Below are positions 32,264 through 40,100 of a stretch of 64,000 bases of DNA, in pieces. Position 1 is the stretch's first letter. The number at the start of each line of letters is the position of its first letter. The position numbers and the translations under genes are program-made. The stretch comes from SKUL01 sp964487545 (lineage in GTDB: Bacteria > Bacteroidota > Bacteroidia > Flavobacteriales_D > SKUL01): assembly GCA_964487545.1 (NCBI GenBank), contig CAZARI010000013.1, positions 1 through 64,000 on the forward strand, given 5' to 3'. The notes beneath the pieces are model-generated. The model was not told where the DNA came from and ran no database searches. It saw only the letters and a program-made list of their open reading frames with translations.

Positions 32264-34351
32264 ATGAGAAATTCTCCTGTTTTGTGGGCGTTGGCACTGC
32301 TCTTTTTCGCTGTGTCATGTTCGCCTGCAAATGAAAAATCAGAATCAACAAACACGCTAGACGATGATGACTGGCAGCCCAGTAAAGAAGCTGCTCATGT
32401 GTCCGAGCCGGATGAAAACGGCTTTGCCTGGCAAACCGATCAGTTTGCAGATCTCAGAATCCTGCGGTATCAGATTCCAAATTGGGACAATCTTGCCCCC
32501 AAACAAAAAGAGTATGCTTATTATCTCGTGCAGGCTGGACTTGCCGGACGCGATATTATGTATGACCAGAATTATCGTCACAACCTGACCATCCGACGCG
32601 GTTTGGAAAATATCTATCAGCGTTTTGAAGGTGACCGAAAATCCAACGGCTGGAATCGCTTTGAAACCTATCTAAAGCGAATATGGTTTTCTAACGGAAT
32701 TCACCACCATTACAGCAATTCTAAGATTATGCCTGAGTTTAGTCGGGAGTATTTCGAAGAGTTGATGGCCAACACCGGAACCGAATTCTCTGACGAAGTG
32801 ATGACCGCGATTTTTGATCCAAATTTTGATGAGAAAAAAGTAGAACAGAATCCGTCAAAAGGATTGGTCGAAGGTTCGGCGGTTAATTACTACAGCCCCG
32901 ATATGACCACTGAAGAAGCGCAGGAATTTCTTGCATCAATTTCAGAGAGAGGCACCAGAACACCGGTTGAAACCAGCTTGAATTCCAAATTGGTCAAGAA
33001 CGAATCGGGACAAATAGAAGAACAAGTGTATAAAATTGGTGGAATGTATTCCGATGCATTAATCGAGGTGGTAGGCTGGCTGAAGAAGGCCGAGCAGGTA
33101 GCCGAGAACGCAAAGCAAGCTTCTGCACTGCGAAAGCTTATCGAATACTACGAAACAGGAGATTTGAAAGTCTGGGATCTCTACAACATTGCTTGGGTAA
33201 AAGCTTCCGAAGGCGACATTGACTACATCAACGGTTTTGTTGAGGTGTATAACGATCCGCTGGGTTATAAAGGATCATTCGAGAACATCGTTCAGATTAG
33301 AGACTTTGAAGCTTCTAAAAGAATGCAGAAGCTCATGGAAAGTGCACAGTGGTTCGAAGAGAACGCTCCCTTTATGGAAGAGCATAAAAAAGATGAGGTG
33401 GTCGGTATCATCTACAACGTAGTAAACGTGGTCGGTGAAGCCGGAGATGCTTCTCCTTCCACCCCAATTGGCGTAAACCTGCCCAATTCCAACTGGATAC
33501 GAACCATTCATGGATCAAAGTCAGTGAGTCTTGGAAATATCCTGGAAGGTTATGACAAAGCCTCGGGTCCGGGAATGATCGATGCATTTGGCCACGATGA
33601 AGAAGAAATTGAGCGGGTAAAGAAATACGGCGCACTTGCCGGCGATTTACACACTGCCTTGCACGAGGTGGTAGGGCATGCTTCAGGGCAGCTTGAAGAA
33701 GGCGTGGGAACCCCAAACGAAACCATCAAGAGTTATGCTTCAACCATTGAAGAAGGACGAGCCGATCTGTTGGCGTTGTATTTTATTATGGATCCGAAAA
33801 TGGTTGAACTCGGGCTCATGGAGACACTCGATGTGGGCAAAGCAGAATACGATAATTACATTCGAAACGGATTAATGGCGCAGCTTCGCCGACTCGAGCT
33901 TGGTGCTGATATCGAAGAGGCGCACATGCGTAACCGCGCATGGGTATCCCACTGGGTATTTGAAAAAGGGGCACCCGATAATGTGATCGTAGAAGTGAAG
34001 CGAGACGGAAACACCTATTACGATATCCAGGATTATGAAAGGCTTCGGGAGCTGTTTAGCGAATTGCTGAGAGAAGTTCAGCGCATTAAATCGCAGGGAG
34101 ACTACGATGCGGCTGAAAAACTGGTGGAAAATTATGGTGTTAAGGTAAATCGCGAATTACACGAAGAGGTTTTGAGACGCTCGGCCGAATTGGGAACGGC
34201 ACCTTACGGTGGATTTATCAATCCGCGATTAGTGCCAGTTGTGGCTGAGGATGGTTCTATTACAGATGTTAAAGTAGAGTATCCTGATGATTTTGTTGAA
34301 CAAATGCTAAAGTATAGCAGGGATTATTCATTCCTGCCCGACTATAATTAA
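32264..34351 (+). CDS. Peptidase M49 (dipeptidyl peptidase III-like) lipoprotein
   Basis: A 695-residue zinc metallopeptidase. The family's two motifs are present: HEVVGH at 467-472 and EEGRAD at 496-501, together giving two His and one Glu as zinc ligands plus the catalytic Glu. The N-terminus is a lipoprotein signal (lipobox AVSC, Cys at about residue 19), so the enzyme should be envelope-anchored, whereas eukaryotic DPP III is cytosolic. It would release dipeptides from the N-terminus of oligopeptides. A terminator shared with the convergent receiver gene follows. Confidence 0.92.
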   Translation: MRNSPVLWALALLFFAVSCSPANEKSESTNTLDDDDWQPSKEAAHVSEPDENGFAWQTDQFADLRILRYQIPNWDNLAPKQKEYAYYLVQAGLAGRDIMYDQNYRHNLTIRRGLENIYQRFEGDRKSNGWNRFETYLKRIWFSNGIHHHYSNSKIMPEFSREYFEELMANTGTEFSDEVMTAIFDPNFDEKKVEQNPSKGLVEGSAVNYYSPDMTTEEAQEFLASISERGTRTPVETSLNSKLVKNESGQIEEQVYKIGGMYSDALIEVVGWLKKAEQVAENAKQASALRKLIEYYETGDLKVWDLYNIAWVKASEGDIDYINGFVEVYNDPLGYKGSFENIVQIRDFEASKRMQKLMESAQWFEENAPFMEEHKKDEVVGIIYNVVNVVGEAGDASPSTPIGVNLPNSNWIRTIHGSKSVSLGNILEGYDKASGPGMIDAFGHDEEEIERVKKYGALAGDLHTALHEVVGHASGQLEEGVGTPNETIKSYASTIEEGRADLLALYFIMDPKMVELGLMETLDVGKAEYDNYIRNGLMAQLRRLELGADIEEAHMRNRAWVSHWVFEKGAPDNVIVEVKRDGNTYYDIQDYERLRELFSELLREVQRIKSQGDYDAAEKLVENYGVKVNRELHEEVLRRSAELGTAPYGGFINPRLVPVVAEDGSITDVKVEYPDDFVEQMLKYSRDYSFLPDYN

Positions 34352-34377
34352 TGGGTGTTAAACATATTGTTGAATAC

Positions 34378-34404
34378 AAAAAAGGGAGCCGATGGCTCCC
34401 TTTT
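34378..34404. terminator. Bidirectional intrinsic terminator
   Basis: The hairpin AAAAGGGAGCC / GGCTCCCTTTTC lies between the convergent M49 peptidase and receiver genes, with A and T tracts on both sides. Confidence 0.88.
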
Positions 34405-34431
34405 CTGTTGGTGCAGCTGAACGAAACATTT

Positions 34432-34881
34432 TTAGACAGCCTTGTAATTATAACCAAAACCTCTCTGAATAATAGTCTGCCATCTTTCCGACAGCGCTTT
34501 GATTGCACCCAAAAAATTAATGTGTTCTTTTGGCTTGAGGAAGTATCCATTGGCACCTCTGACATAGCAGTTTGCCACCGTATTCTTATTGAAGTTGTTC
34601 GTGAAAATGAAAACAGGAATATCAGCAAAATGACGAATGTTGTTGATCTGTTTCAAAATTTCGAGCCCTTGGATTGTATCCGGAAATTCCACATCGAGTA
34701 TAATCAATGAAGGTAAATTGAGGCGGAAAGCAGGACCATGCGCGTGTTTTTTAAGGTAATCTTCTACCTCATCCAATGAAGAAATATGAGTAATACCTAC
34801 CTGTACGTCGCCGGATGTGAAGTAGCGCGTAATTTGGCCACTGTCAATCGGATCTTTGTCGATGAGAAGAACACTTTTCAT
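34432..34881 (-). CDS. Stand-alone response regulator receiver
   Basis: A 149-residue single-domain receiver. Acidic residues D8 and D10 near the N-terminus, phospho-acceptor D63 in LIILDVEFPD, T94 and K116 (FLKP) are all present, so phosphorylation is likely to be functional. There is no DNA-binding or enzymatic output, only about 30 extra C-terminal residues. No histidine kinase is encoded in the window. It lies 5 bp after the helical-repeat protein gene, so the two are co-transcribed and probably interact. Confidence 0.92.
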   Translation of the reverse strand: MKSVLLIDKDPIDSGQITRYFTSGDVQVGITHISSLDEVEDYLKKHAHGPAFRLNLPSLIILDVEFPDTIQGLEILKQINNIRHFADIPVFIFTNNFNKNTVANCYVRGANGYFLKPKEHINFLGAIKALSERWQTIIQRGFGYNYKAV

Positions 34882-34886
34882 ATGCG

Positions 34887-36446
34887 TTACAATTCGTTAC
34901 TATCAGCTGTTTGCAAAACAATTCTTTCGGGAATTCTAAAACGGTAATGTTTTTCGGCCAGTTTCGCTTCGAACCAATCGTGGAAAACCACGTGTTCGTG
35001 ACTCTTGATTTTCCAGCCGAGATCGGGATGGTCACTTTGCAGCTCGAGAAACAAATCCTGATTTTTGAAATAGGTCAATCCAAAATCAAAGCTGTTTCGT
35101 TCCAAACTGCGCAATATTTTCAAAATGCTTTTATCGCGTGCGGAAAAATTGCGTTCGTCGCTGGTGCGGCTCATGTGCTTTCGCAGCGATTCGATAGATA
35201 AATCTGCCAGATCGTCGAGTTGCATTTCAATAAGGCTAAGAATGCACATTAACCGAATTCCAACATTCCAGCCTTCGGGGTCGCTGTCCATCAGTATGTT
35301 TTCGCTGTTGAACAGGTGATAGGCCTTAAAAAACTGTTGTTGATTAAAGAGCACGCATCCTTTTAGATACAGTAGCTTGCATTTTTCGTAGGGCGCTACC
35401 TTAACCAAATCTGAGCCCAACATACTATCAGCCGTTTCACGCGATAGATCAAACTCTCCTTTAAAATAATGAACCTGTGCCTTGAGTGTAGTGATGACAA
35501 CGTGGTTGTAGCTACCCAGTCCAGCTCCTTTAAAGCTGCGTTCAATATTTTGCTGCGCTTCATTAAAGTCATGGAGCATTACATCGTTAAATGCCAGGTT
35601 GGCGTATGCACCTGATAAACGAAATTCAGATCTCAACGCTGGACGCGTTTGGATCAGATCAACAAGCTTTTTTCCTGCTTCGCGCACCTGCAGGTATTCT
35701 CCCATTGTCTGGTGATACTCCATTTCGAAATAGTAGGAGTATTGGCCAACCACGGCTGCTCCAGTTTGCTCATAAAGATCCTGTAGCTCAGAAAGTGCTT
35801 CCATTAATACACCCACCTGCTCGTTTTGGCCCGACTTGCGGTCAACAACCATGTAATAGCGGGTGTTCCATTCATCGGCTCGATAAATAGCGTTGCGCGC
35901 GCTTTCGGCATCCGCAAGCACAGGCAATATCTCATTAAACTTTGACTCACCATGTGAAAGGCCAATCTGGTTTAGTTTGATTCGCAAAGCAATCGCCAGC
36001 AAATCGAACAATTCGTACTCACGGCATTTTCTAATTTGCTCGTTGAGCAATTGCATGGCAGAGACTTCGTTACCCCGGCCCAGCAAGTTCATAATCAGCA
36101 CCCAGTTTTTTGTACACTCTTGTCGAACCCTAAACCAGTCGCTATAGCTGTTTTTCCGGTTAATGTTTAGGTCTAGCAAAAGAGAGTCAAAAATTTTGTT
36201 GCGCAGGCGAATCAGAAATTTATTGAAATCGTATTTGTTGAGCTCAGGACTAATCATTGATTTCAACTCTTCATACGTCAACTCAGGGTTCCCGTGAACC
36301 AAGTGAAAGACCTGATAAGATTTGTTGTCTTTCACCCTTTTATTACGATCGAAGGCCACAAGGTAATTGCCCGCCACTTCCGCTTCAAATGGCTTGAGTC
36401 GCGACAGTACCTCTCTTAATTCTTGATATATATTGGCCTTTTTCAT
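34887..36446 (-). CDS. Helical-repeat (TPR-like) protein, unknown function
   Basis: A 519-residue soluble protein with no signal or membrane segment. The N-terminal ~95 residues (LREVLSRLKPFEAEVAGNYL to RLRNKIFDSLLLD) look like a compact helical domain as found in large Bacteroidota hypothetical proteins. The rest is all-helical, with TPR-like repeats, the clearest being CKLLYLKGCVLFNQQQFFKAY near 358-378. It heads an operon with a lone receiver and is divergent from a small exported peptide gene. A TPR protein coupled to a receiver suggests a signalling adaptor. This is inference only. Confidence 0.75.
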   Translation of the reverse strand: MKKANIYQELREVLSRLKPFEAEVAGNYLVAFDRNKRVKDNKSYQVFHLVHGNPELTYEELKSMISPELNKYDFNKFLIRLRNKIFDSLLLDLNINRKNSYSDWFRVRQECTKNWVLIMNLLGRGNEVSAMQLLNEQIRKCREYELFDLLAIALRIKLNQIGLSHGESKFNEILPVLADAESARNAIYRADEWNTRYYMVVDRKSGQNEQVGVLMEALSELQDLYEQTGAAVVGQYSYYFEMEYHQTMGEYLQVREAGKKLVDLIQTRPALRSEFRLSGAYANLAFNDVMLHDFNEAQQNIERSFKGAGLGSYNHVVITTLKAQVHYFKGEFDLSRETADSMLGSDLVKVAPYEKCKLLYLKGCVLFNQQQFFKAYHLFNSENILMDSDPEGWNVGIRLMCILSLIEMQLDDLADLSIESLRKHMSRTSDERNFSARDKSILKILRSLERNSFDFGLTYFKNQDLFLELQSDHPDLGWKIKSHEHVVFHDWFEAKLAEKHYRFRIPERIVLQTADSNEL

Positions 36447-36452
36447 AGTGAT

Positions 36453-36538
36453 CGATGTCTGTAAAATTAAGTATTTGTTTTCTATTTGTCAAGTATTAAT
36501 AGGAGAAATATTTTTTTTGGGATGCTTAACGATGTCTG
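36453..36538. repeat. Direct repeat CGATGTCTG, two copies 77 bp apart
   Basis: CGATGTCTG occurs at 36453-36461 and 36530-36538, each followed by nAAA. The first copy abuts the predicted -7 element of the helical-repeat protein operon and covers its transcription start; the second lies about 38 bp upstream of the -33 TTG. This is the geometry of a two-operator control region. Confidence 0.5.
36462..36492 (-). promoter_or_regulatory. Promoter of the helical-repeat protein/receiver operon
   Basis: On the minus strand TTG (36492-36490), 20 bp, then TAATTTTA (36469-36462): one mismatch to TAnnTTTG, with spacing inside the 17-23 bp range for Bacteroidota. The leader would be about 11-15 nt. Confidence 0.55.
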
Positions 36539-36579
36539 AAAAGAACTATTTCTTCCAATTATTTACACTGCCAACGATT

Positions 36580-36587
36580 CATCTTTG
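36580..36587 (+). promoter_or_regulatory. -7-like element before the small exported peptide
   Basis: CATCTTTG is one mismatch from TAnnTTTG. It would give a leader of about 48 nt to the ATG at 36640. Confidence 0.4.
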
Positions 36588-36639
36588 TTACGTCTTAGAA
36601 ATTAACAGGAACAAATTCATCACTTAAAACCGTACAGAT

Positions 36640-36813
36640 ATGACTTCTTTAATCGCTTTTTTCATCGCCATCACTTTCGGAACTGCTAATATTGCAATCG
36701 ACAATCCTACCCCCCCAGCACAGGAGTATACATACTCAACCGATGACGGTGTTGGAATCAGCGGACAAGGAGGACAGAAAACAGAAAACCCAGATCCCAA
36801 TAGAAGAGGATAA
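36640..36813 (+). CDS. Small exported peptide (57 residues), unknown function
   Basis: A short open frame with a hydrophobic signal-like N-terminus (MTSLIAFFIAITFGTANIA), then a polar, Gly/Gln/Pro-rich tail (QEYTYSTDDGVGISGQGGQ..., ending NPDPNRRG). It has no close match that I recognise. Support: a sharp change from hydrophobic to polar composition, a -7-like element upstream, and a strong GC-rich terminator 73 bp after the stop, making it a self-contained transcription unit. It is divergent from the helical-repeat protein/receiver operon. The mature peptide would be about 35-38 residues. The opposite-strand frame over the same DNA has no such support. Confidence 0.55.
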   Translation: MTSLIAFFIAITFGTANIAIDNPTPPAQEYTYSTDDGVGISGQGGQKTENPDPNRRG

Positions 36814-36885
36814 TCCATACGATTTAAAAATTGTGTTGTGAATTGAATTATACTATTTGAGGTAGTTTTCATTAACACACTTTTG

Positions 36886-36914
36886 AAAGACGGCGCGTGC
36901 GCCGTCTTTTTTTG
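36886..36914 (+). terminator. GC-rich intrinsic terminator after the small peptide gene
   Basis: AAAGACGGC-GCGTGC-GCCGTCTTTTTTT: a strong stem with a long T-run on the plus strand. It is the only terminator in this interval and matches the peptide gene's orientation. Confidence 0.9.
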
Positions 36915-36960
36915 TTTGTGAACCTAATGAACAATCGCTGCGGGATAAAATTCAGACCAA

Positions 36961-36968
36961 TAGTTTTG
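36961..36968 (+). promoter_or_regulatory. -7 element of the TIGR04282-like gene
   Basis: TAGTTTTG fully matches TAnnTTTG. The leader to the ATG at 37025 would be about 52 nt. Confidence 0.45.
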
Positions 36969-37024
36969 GCATAGTACAAAAAGACCATATTATTGTAACA
37001 GCTATCAATCTATAACCAACAGTG

Positions 37025-37630
37025 ATGAACAGCAAAAATCTCATAATCATATTTGCCAAGAACCCCATCCCAGGTAAGGTGAAAACTAAATTGGCAAGAG
37101 AAATTGGCGATGAGCGGGCCCTACAGGTTTACTTGCAACTGTTGGAGCACACCCATAAAGTGGCTCACGATGTGAGTGCTGATAAACAGGTGTTTTATTC
37201 CGATTGTCTCGAAGAGTTTGATATCCTCGACTATTTTAAATTTTCCAAAAAATTACAAGAAGGACAAGATTATGGCGAAAAGATGCACAACGCCATGAAA
37301 TCTGCATTTGATGAAGGCTATGAGCACGTGGTTATTCTCGGCTCCGACTGCATCGAACTCTCGAACCGATTAGTGGAGGAGGCGTTTGAGGCACTAAAAA
37401 ACGTGGACTGTGTATTGGGCCCGGCTACCGATGGTGGTTACTATCTGATTGGTTTGAAAGTATTGCAGGATTTTCTCTTTCAAGACAAAACCTGGAACAA
37501 CCCCGATATGTTGCTCGACACCTTGCTCGATCTGCAAAATGCGCAAATGAGCTATCACTTACTGCCCACACTCAACGATATCGTTTCAAAACAAGATCTA
37601 GACGAGCGCTACGGACTGATTACCGGATAA
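37025..37630 (+). CDS. TIGR04282-family (DUF2064) nucleotidyl/glycosyltransferase-like protein
   Basis: A 201-residue GT-A-fold protein with the family start LIIIFAKNPIPGKVKTKLA (5-23), a nucleotide-binding P-G-K-V-K-T-K-L loop, and ILGSDCIEL and GPATDGGYYLIGL motifs. The family is named for arsenosugar biosynthesis but is widespread outside arsenic loci, and no other arsenic gene is seen here. The ATG at 37025 is preferred to the adjacent in-frame GTG. It is a single-gene unit with its own -7 element. Confidence 0.88.
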   Translation: MNSKNLIIIFAKNPIPGKVKTKLAREIGDERALQVYLQLLEHTHKVAHDVSADKQVFYSDCLEEFDILDYFKFSKKLQEGQDYGEKMHNAMKSAFDEGYEHVVILGSDCIELSNRLVEEAFEALKNVDCVLGPATDGGYYLIGLKVLQDFLFQDKTWNNPDMLLDTLLDLQNAQMSYHLLPTLNDIVSKQDLDERYGLITG

Positions 37631-37852
37631 CCTCATCGGGGCTTTTCGCAAAATTAATTTTGACTTCTGTCAAAGCTTAAGCGAGCTGGAATGTTGTCTG
37701 CCATTTCGTTTCTCCAGAACATCATAATCCGTCTTTTTCGGCACAATGAGCCTTCAGCCCAATTGGTACAGTGGTTTACGGTAGTTGACAGTCACAAGGG
37801 TCCTATGGAACCAGTGCCGGCCATTATTCAAATCCGAATTTTCTGCAACAAA

Positions 37853-37880
37853 AAAAACCCGTCGGTAAGAACGGGTTTTG
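37853..37880 (-). terminator. Terminator between TIGR04282-like and DUF6089-like genes
   Basis: The hairpin AAAACCCGT / ACGGGTTTT has its long T-run on the minus strand, so it mainly serves the DUF6089-like gene that ends at 37905. The 220 bp before it hold no supported gene. Confidence 0.85.
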
Positions 37881-37904
37881 GTTTGTCTATCAATATTTAA
37901 ACTC

Positions 37905-38897
37905 TTAGAATTTGGCCCGAGTTCTCCTGGCAACGTTTCGTTTGCGTTTGATCCACGAGTTTGACCGCGAAAAATTACTTCTACCCTTTATTACATATCC
38001 GTATGAAAATTGGGTAAAAATGTAGCTATCATTTCGGGTGGGATCGCCGCGTTTTTGAGCCACACCATGGGTTTCGATTAGTTCGCCGTGAATGTTCTCA
38101 CCCGTTCGGCTACTGATTTCAAAACTTTCGGCATTCACCGGATTAAGTCCATCAGCAATGGCTTGAGCATTAACTTCATTAATGTGAGCCAATGACGATC
38201 GGTTGGAGAAAGCTGCTGCGGTTTCTGACATGTTTGCCGGATCGCCATAACGGTCAGATACATCATCCAGATAGTCAGTAAATGTGGTGCGCCAGCCTAT
38301 TTCCCAACCAAAACGGTGGTTGCGTTTGTGTGTGAAGTACAATCCCAATCCGAGAGGAACTGCGGCAGAAAACTTACTGTACGGCTGATTGCGACCCTCG
38401 GTATTGAGCTCAGCGAGATCTACCCAATCTTTTCCATCCAGCGAGCCCTGTGGATTGTGGTAAATTCCGGCAATTCCGACAAAGGCATACAATCTGAAAT
38501 CGGGGTTGTAATAACCTCTCCCTCCCACATCGTTATTGTAGAAAATGGTCACTTCAGGACGGATGCCCAGTTCCAGAACCATATTTCTAAAACTCAGGTT
38601 ACGCGCCATTCGTGCCGGGTTAGAGGAAAGGTAGTCCGCACCGCGAATTCGGGCAGCATTAAACTCGGCCTGAAAAGAAAATGTTCTGCTTAAATGATAC
38701 CGCGTGTAGGCACCGAGTGTCCAGTTGGTTTGCTCAAATCGCATATCCAAAGGGCCGTCCCGTCGCTCGTGGTGATACCCACCGATATCGCCCAAATAGT
38801 TGGCTACACCAGCTTTCGCACCGATTTCCCATTGGTATTGCCCATAAGATAAGCTACTTATGAATAGAAGGAGTGAAAGAAGTACAATGTTTCTCAT
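37905..38897 (-). CDS. DUF6089-like outer-membrane protein
   Basis: A 330-residue protein with a signal peptide (1-19, ending SYG), then WEIGAKAGVANYLGDIGG, the characteristic start of DUF6089/outer-membrane-beta-barrel proteins in Bacteroidota, and alternating beta strands. The C-terminus is unusually basic (SWIKRKRNVARRTRAKF). Function unknown; related proteins are thought to be porin-like envelope proteins. The terminator at 37853 serves this gene. Confidence 0.85.
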   Translation of the reverse strand: MRNIVLLSLLLFISSLSYGQYQWEIGAKAGVANYLGDIGGYHHERRDGPLDMRFEQTNWTLGAYTRYHLSRTFSFQAEFNAARIRGADYLSSNPARMARNLSFRNMVLELGIRPEVTIFYNNDVGGRGYYNPDFRLYAFVGIAGIYHNPQGSLDGKDWVDLAELNTEGRNQPYSKFSAAVPLGLGLYFTHKRNHRFGWEIGWRTTFTDYLDDVSDRYGDPANMSETAAAFSNRSSLAHINEVNAQAIADGLNPVNAESFEISSRTGENIHGELIETHGVAQKRGDPTRNDSYIFTQFSYGYVIKGRSNFSRSNSWIKRKRNVARRTRAKF

Positions 38898-39050
38898 GGG
38901 TAACTAAAGTATAACTTTCTTGATTAGGTTAATGTGTTTTGTCGGCTTATTAAGTAGCAAATATAAAACTAATCTTTTTACCTGCTTATATTAACTGCAA
39001 ATAGAATAGGGCTAAGCCTTGTCACGGCTCATTTTCACAATTCCCCTCCT

Positions 39051-39058
39051 TAATTTTG
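39051..39058 (+). promoter_or_regulatory. -7 element of the nitronate monooxygenase-like gene
   Basis: TAATTTTG fully matches TAnnTTTG. It lies 30 bp before the chosen ATG at 39089 and would sit around an upstream alternative start at 39056, which supports the downstream ATG. Confidence 0.55.
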
Positions 39059-39088
39059 ACTAAATTCGCAGCGAAAATTATTGTCCTT

Positions 39089-40045
39089 ATGAACCCATTG
39101 GTCAAACGCTTCCAAATCAAATATCCGCTCATACAAGCCGGCATGATCTGGTGTTCGGGTTGGGAACTGGCCAGTGCAGTGAGTAATGCCGGAGGCTTAG
39201 GAGTTATCGGATCGGGTTCGATGTATCCCGACGTGCTTAAAACACATGTAAAAAAATGTAAGGCAGCCACGACTAAGCCCTTTGCTGTGAATGTTCCGCT
39301 GATGTATCCCAATATTGAAGATCACATCGAAACCATTGTTTCCGAGCGGGTTCCTATTGTATTCACATCCGCGGGAAATCCAAAAACCTGGACAGAGACT
39401 TTGCAAAAGGAGGGCATCACCGTGGTTCACGTGGTGTCGAGCGTTAAGTTTGCGCAGAAAGCGGAAGAGGCAGGAGTAGATGTTGTTGTTGCCGAAGGTT
39501 TTGAGGCAGGTGGACATAATGGCCGCGATGAAACAACCACCTTGTGCCTGATTCCAATGATCAGACGTGCGGTTTCCTGTCCGCTGATTGCCGCCGGCGG
39601 AATTGCAACTGGTGAGGCCATGCTTGCGGCTATGGTTTTGGGAGCAGATGGCGTTCAGGTTGGGTCGCGCTTTGTTGCTTCGCACGAATCCTCTGCTCAT
39701 CAGAACTTTAAAAACACCGTGTTAGCTACCCACGAGGGCGATACGCACCTAACACTAAAAGAACTGGCTCCAGTGAGGTTGATTAAAAATAGTTTTTATC
39801 AACAAGTGCAGGAAGCTTATGCAAGTTGTGCTACCAAGGATGAATTGATAAAACTGCTTGGACGCGGACGTGCAAAAAAAGGCATGTTCGAGGGAGATCT
39901 TGACGAAGGTGAGTTGGAAATCGGACAGGTTTCGGGATTGATAGATGAAATTCTTCCCGCGGCCGAAATTGTGGAGCAAATAATTGCCGAATTTAATTTG
40001 GCAAAGTCAGGTATTAGTTCTCATAGTCGTTTTAACTTTGTGTAA
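39089..40045 (+). CDS. Nitronate monooxygenase / FabK-like flavoprotein
   Basis: A 318-residue FMN-dependent TIM-barrel enzyme of the 2-nitropropane dioxygenase/enoyl-reductase superfamily. The ATG at 39089 (MNPLVKRFQIKYPLIQAGM) is the standard family start. Family features: Q-A-G-M at the barrel opening, GGLGVIGSG, AEGFEAGGHNG (with the conserved GGH) and GGIATGEAMLAAMVLGADGVQVGSRF binding FMN phosphate. It either oxidises nitronates or reduces enoyl thioesters; the two cannot be separated here. It stands alone between envelope genes. Confidence 0.9.
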   Translation: MNPLVKRFQIKYPLIQAGMIWCSGWELASAVSNAGGLGVIGSGSMYPDVLKTHVKKCKAATTKPFAVNVPLMYPNIEDHIETIVSERVPIVFTSAGNPKTWTETLQKEGITVVHVVSSVKFAQKAEEAGVDVVVAEGFEAGGHNGRDETTTLCLIPMIRRAVSCPLIAAGGIATGEAMLAAMVLGADGVQVGSRFVASHESSAHQNFKNTVLATHEGDTHLTLKELAPVRLIKNSFYQQVQEAYASCATKDELIKLLGRGRAKKGMFEGDLDEGELEIGQVSGLIDEILPAAEIVEQIIAEFNLAKSGISSHSRFNFV

Positions 40046-40100
40046 TCCTGCAACCTGTGACGAATCCAGCGTCAGATAATATTAAAGAAGCGCATTCGTT

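Noticed and set aside
36624..36878. An 84-codon minus-strand frame over the small peptide gene
   Set aside because: It has no promoter or terminator in its orientation; the plus-strand frame has a signal-like N-terminus and a matching terminator.
37691..37900. A 69-codon frame between the TIGR04282-like and DUF6089-like genes
   Set aside because: It reads through the terminator hairpin and its product has no coherent pattern.
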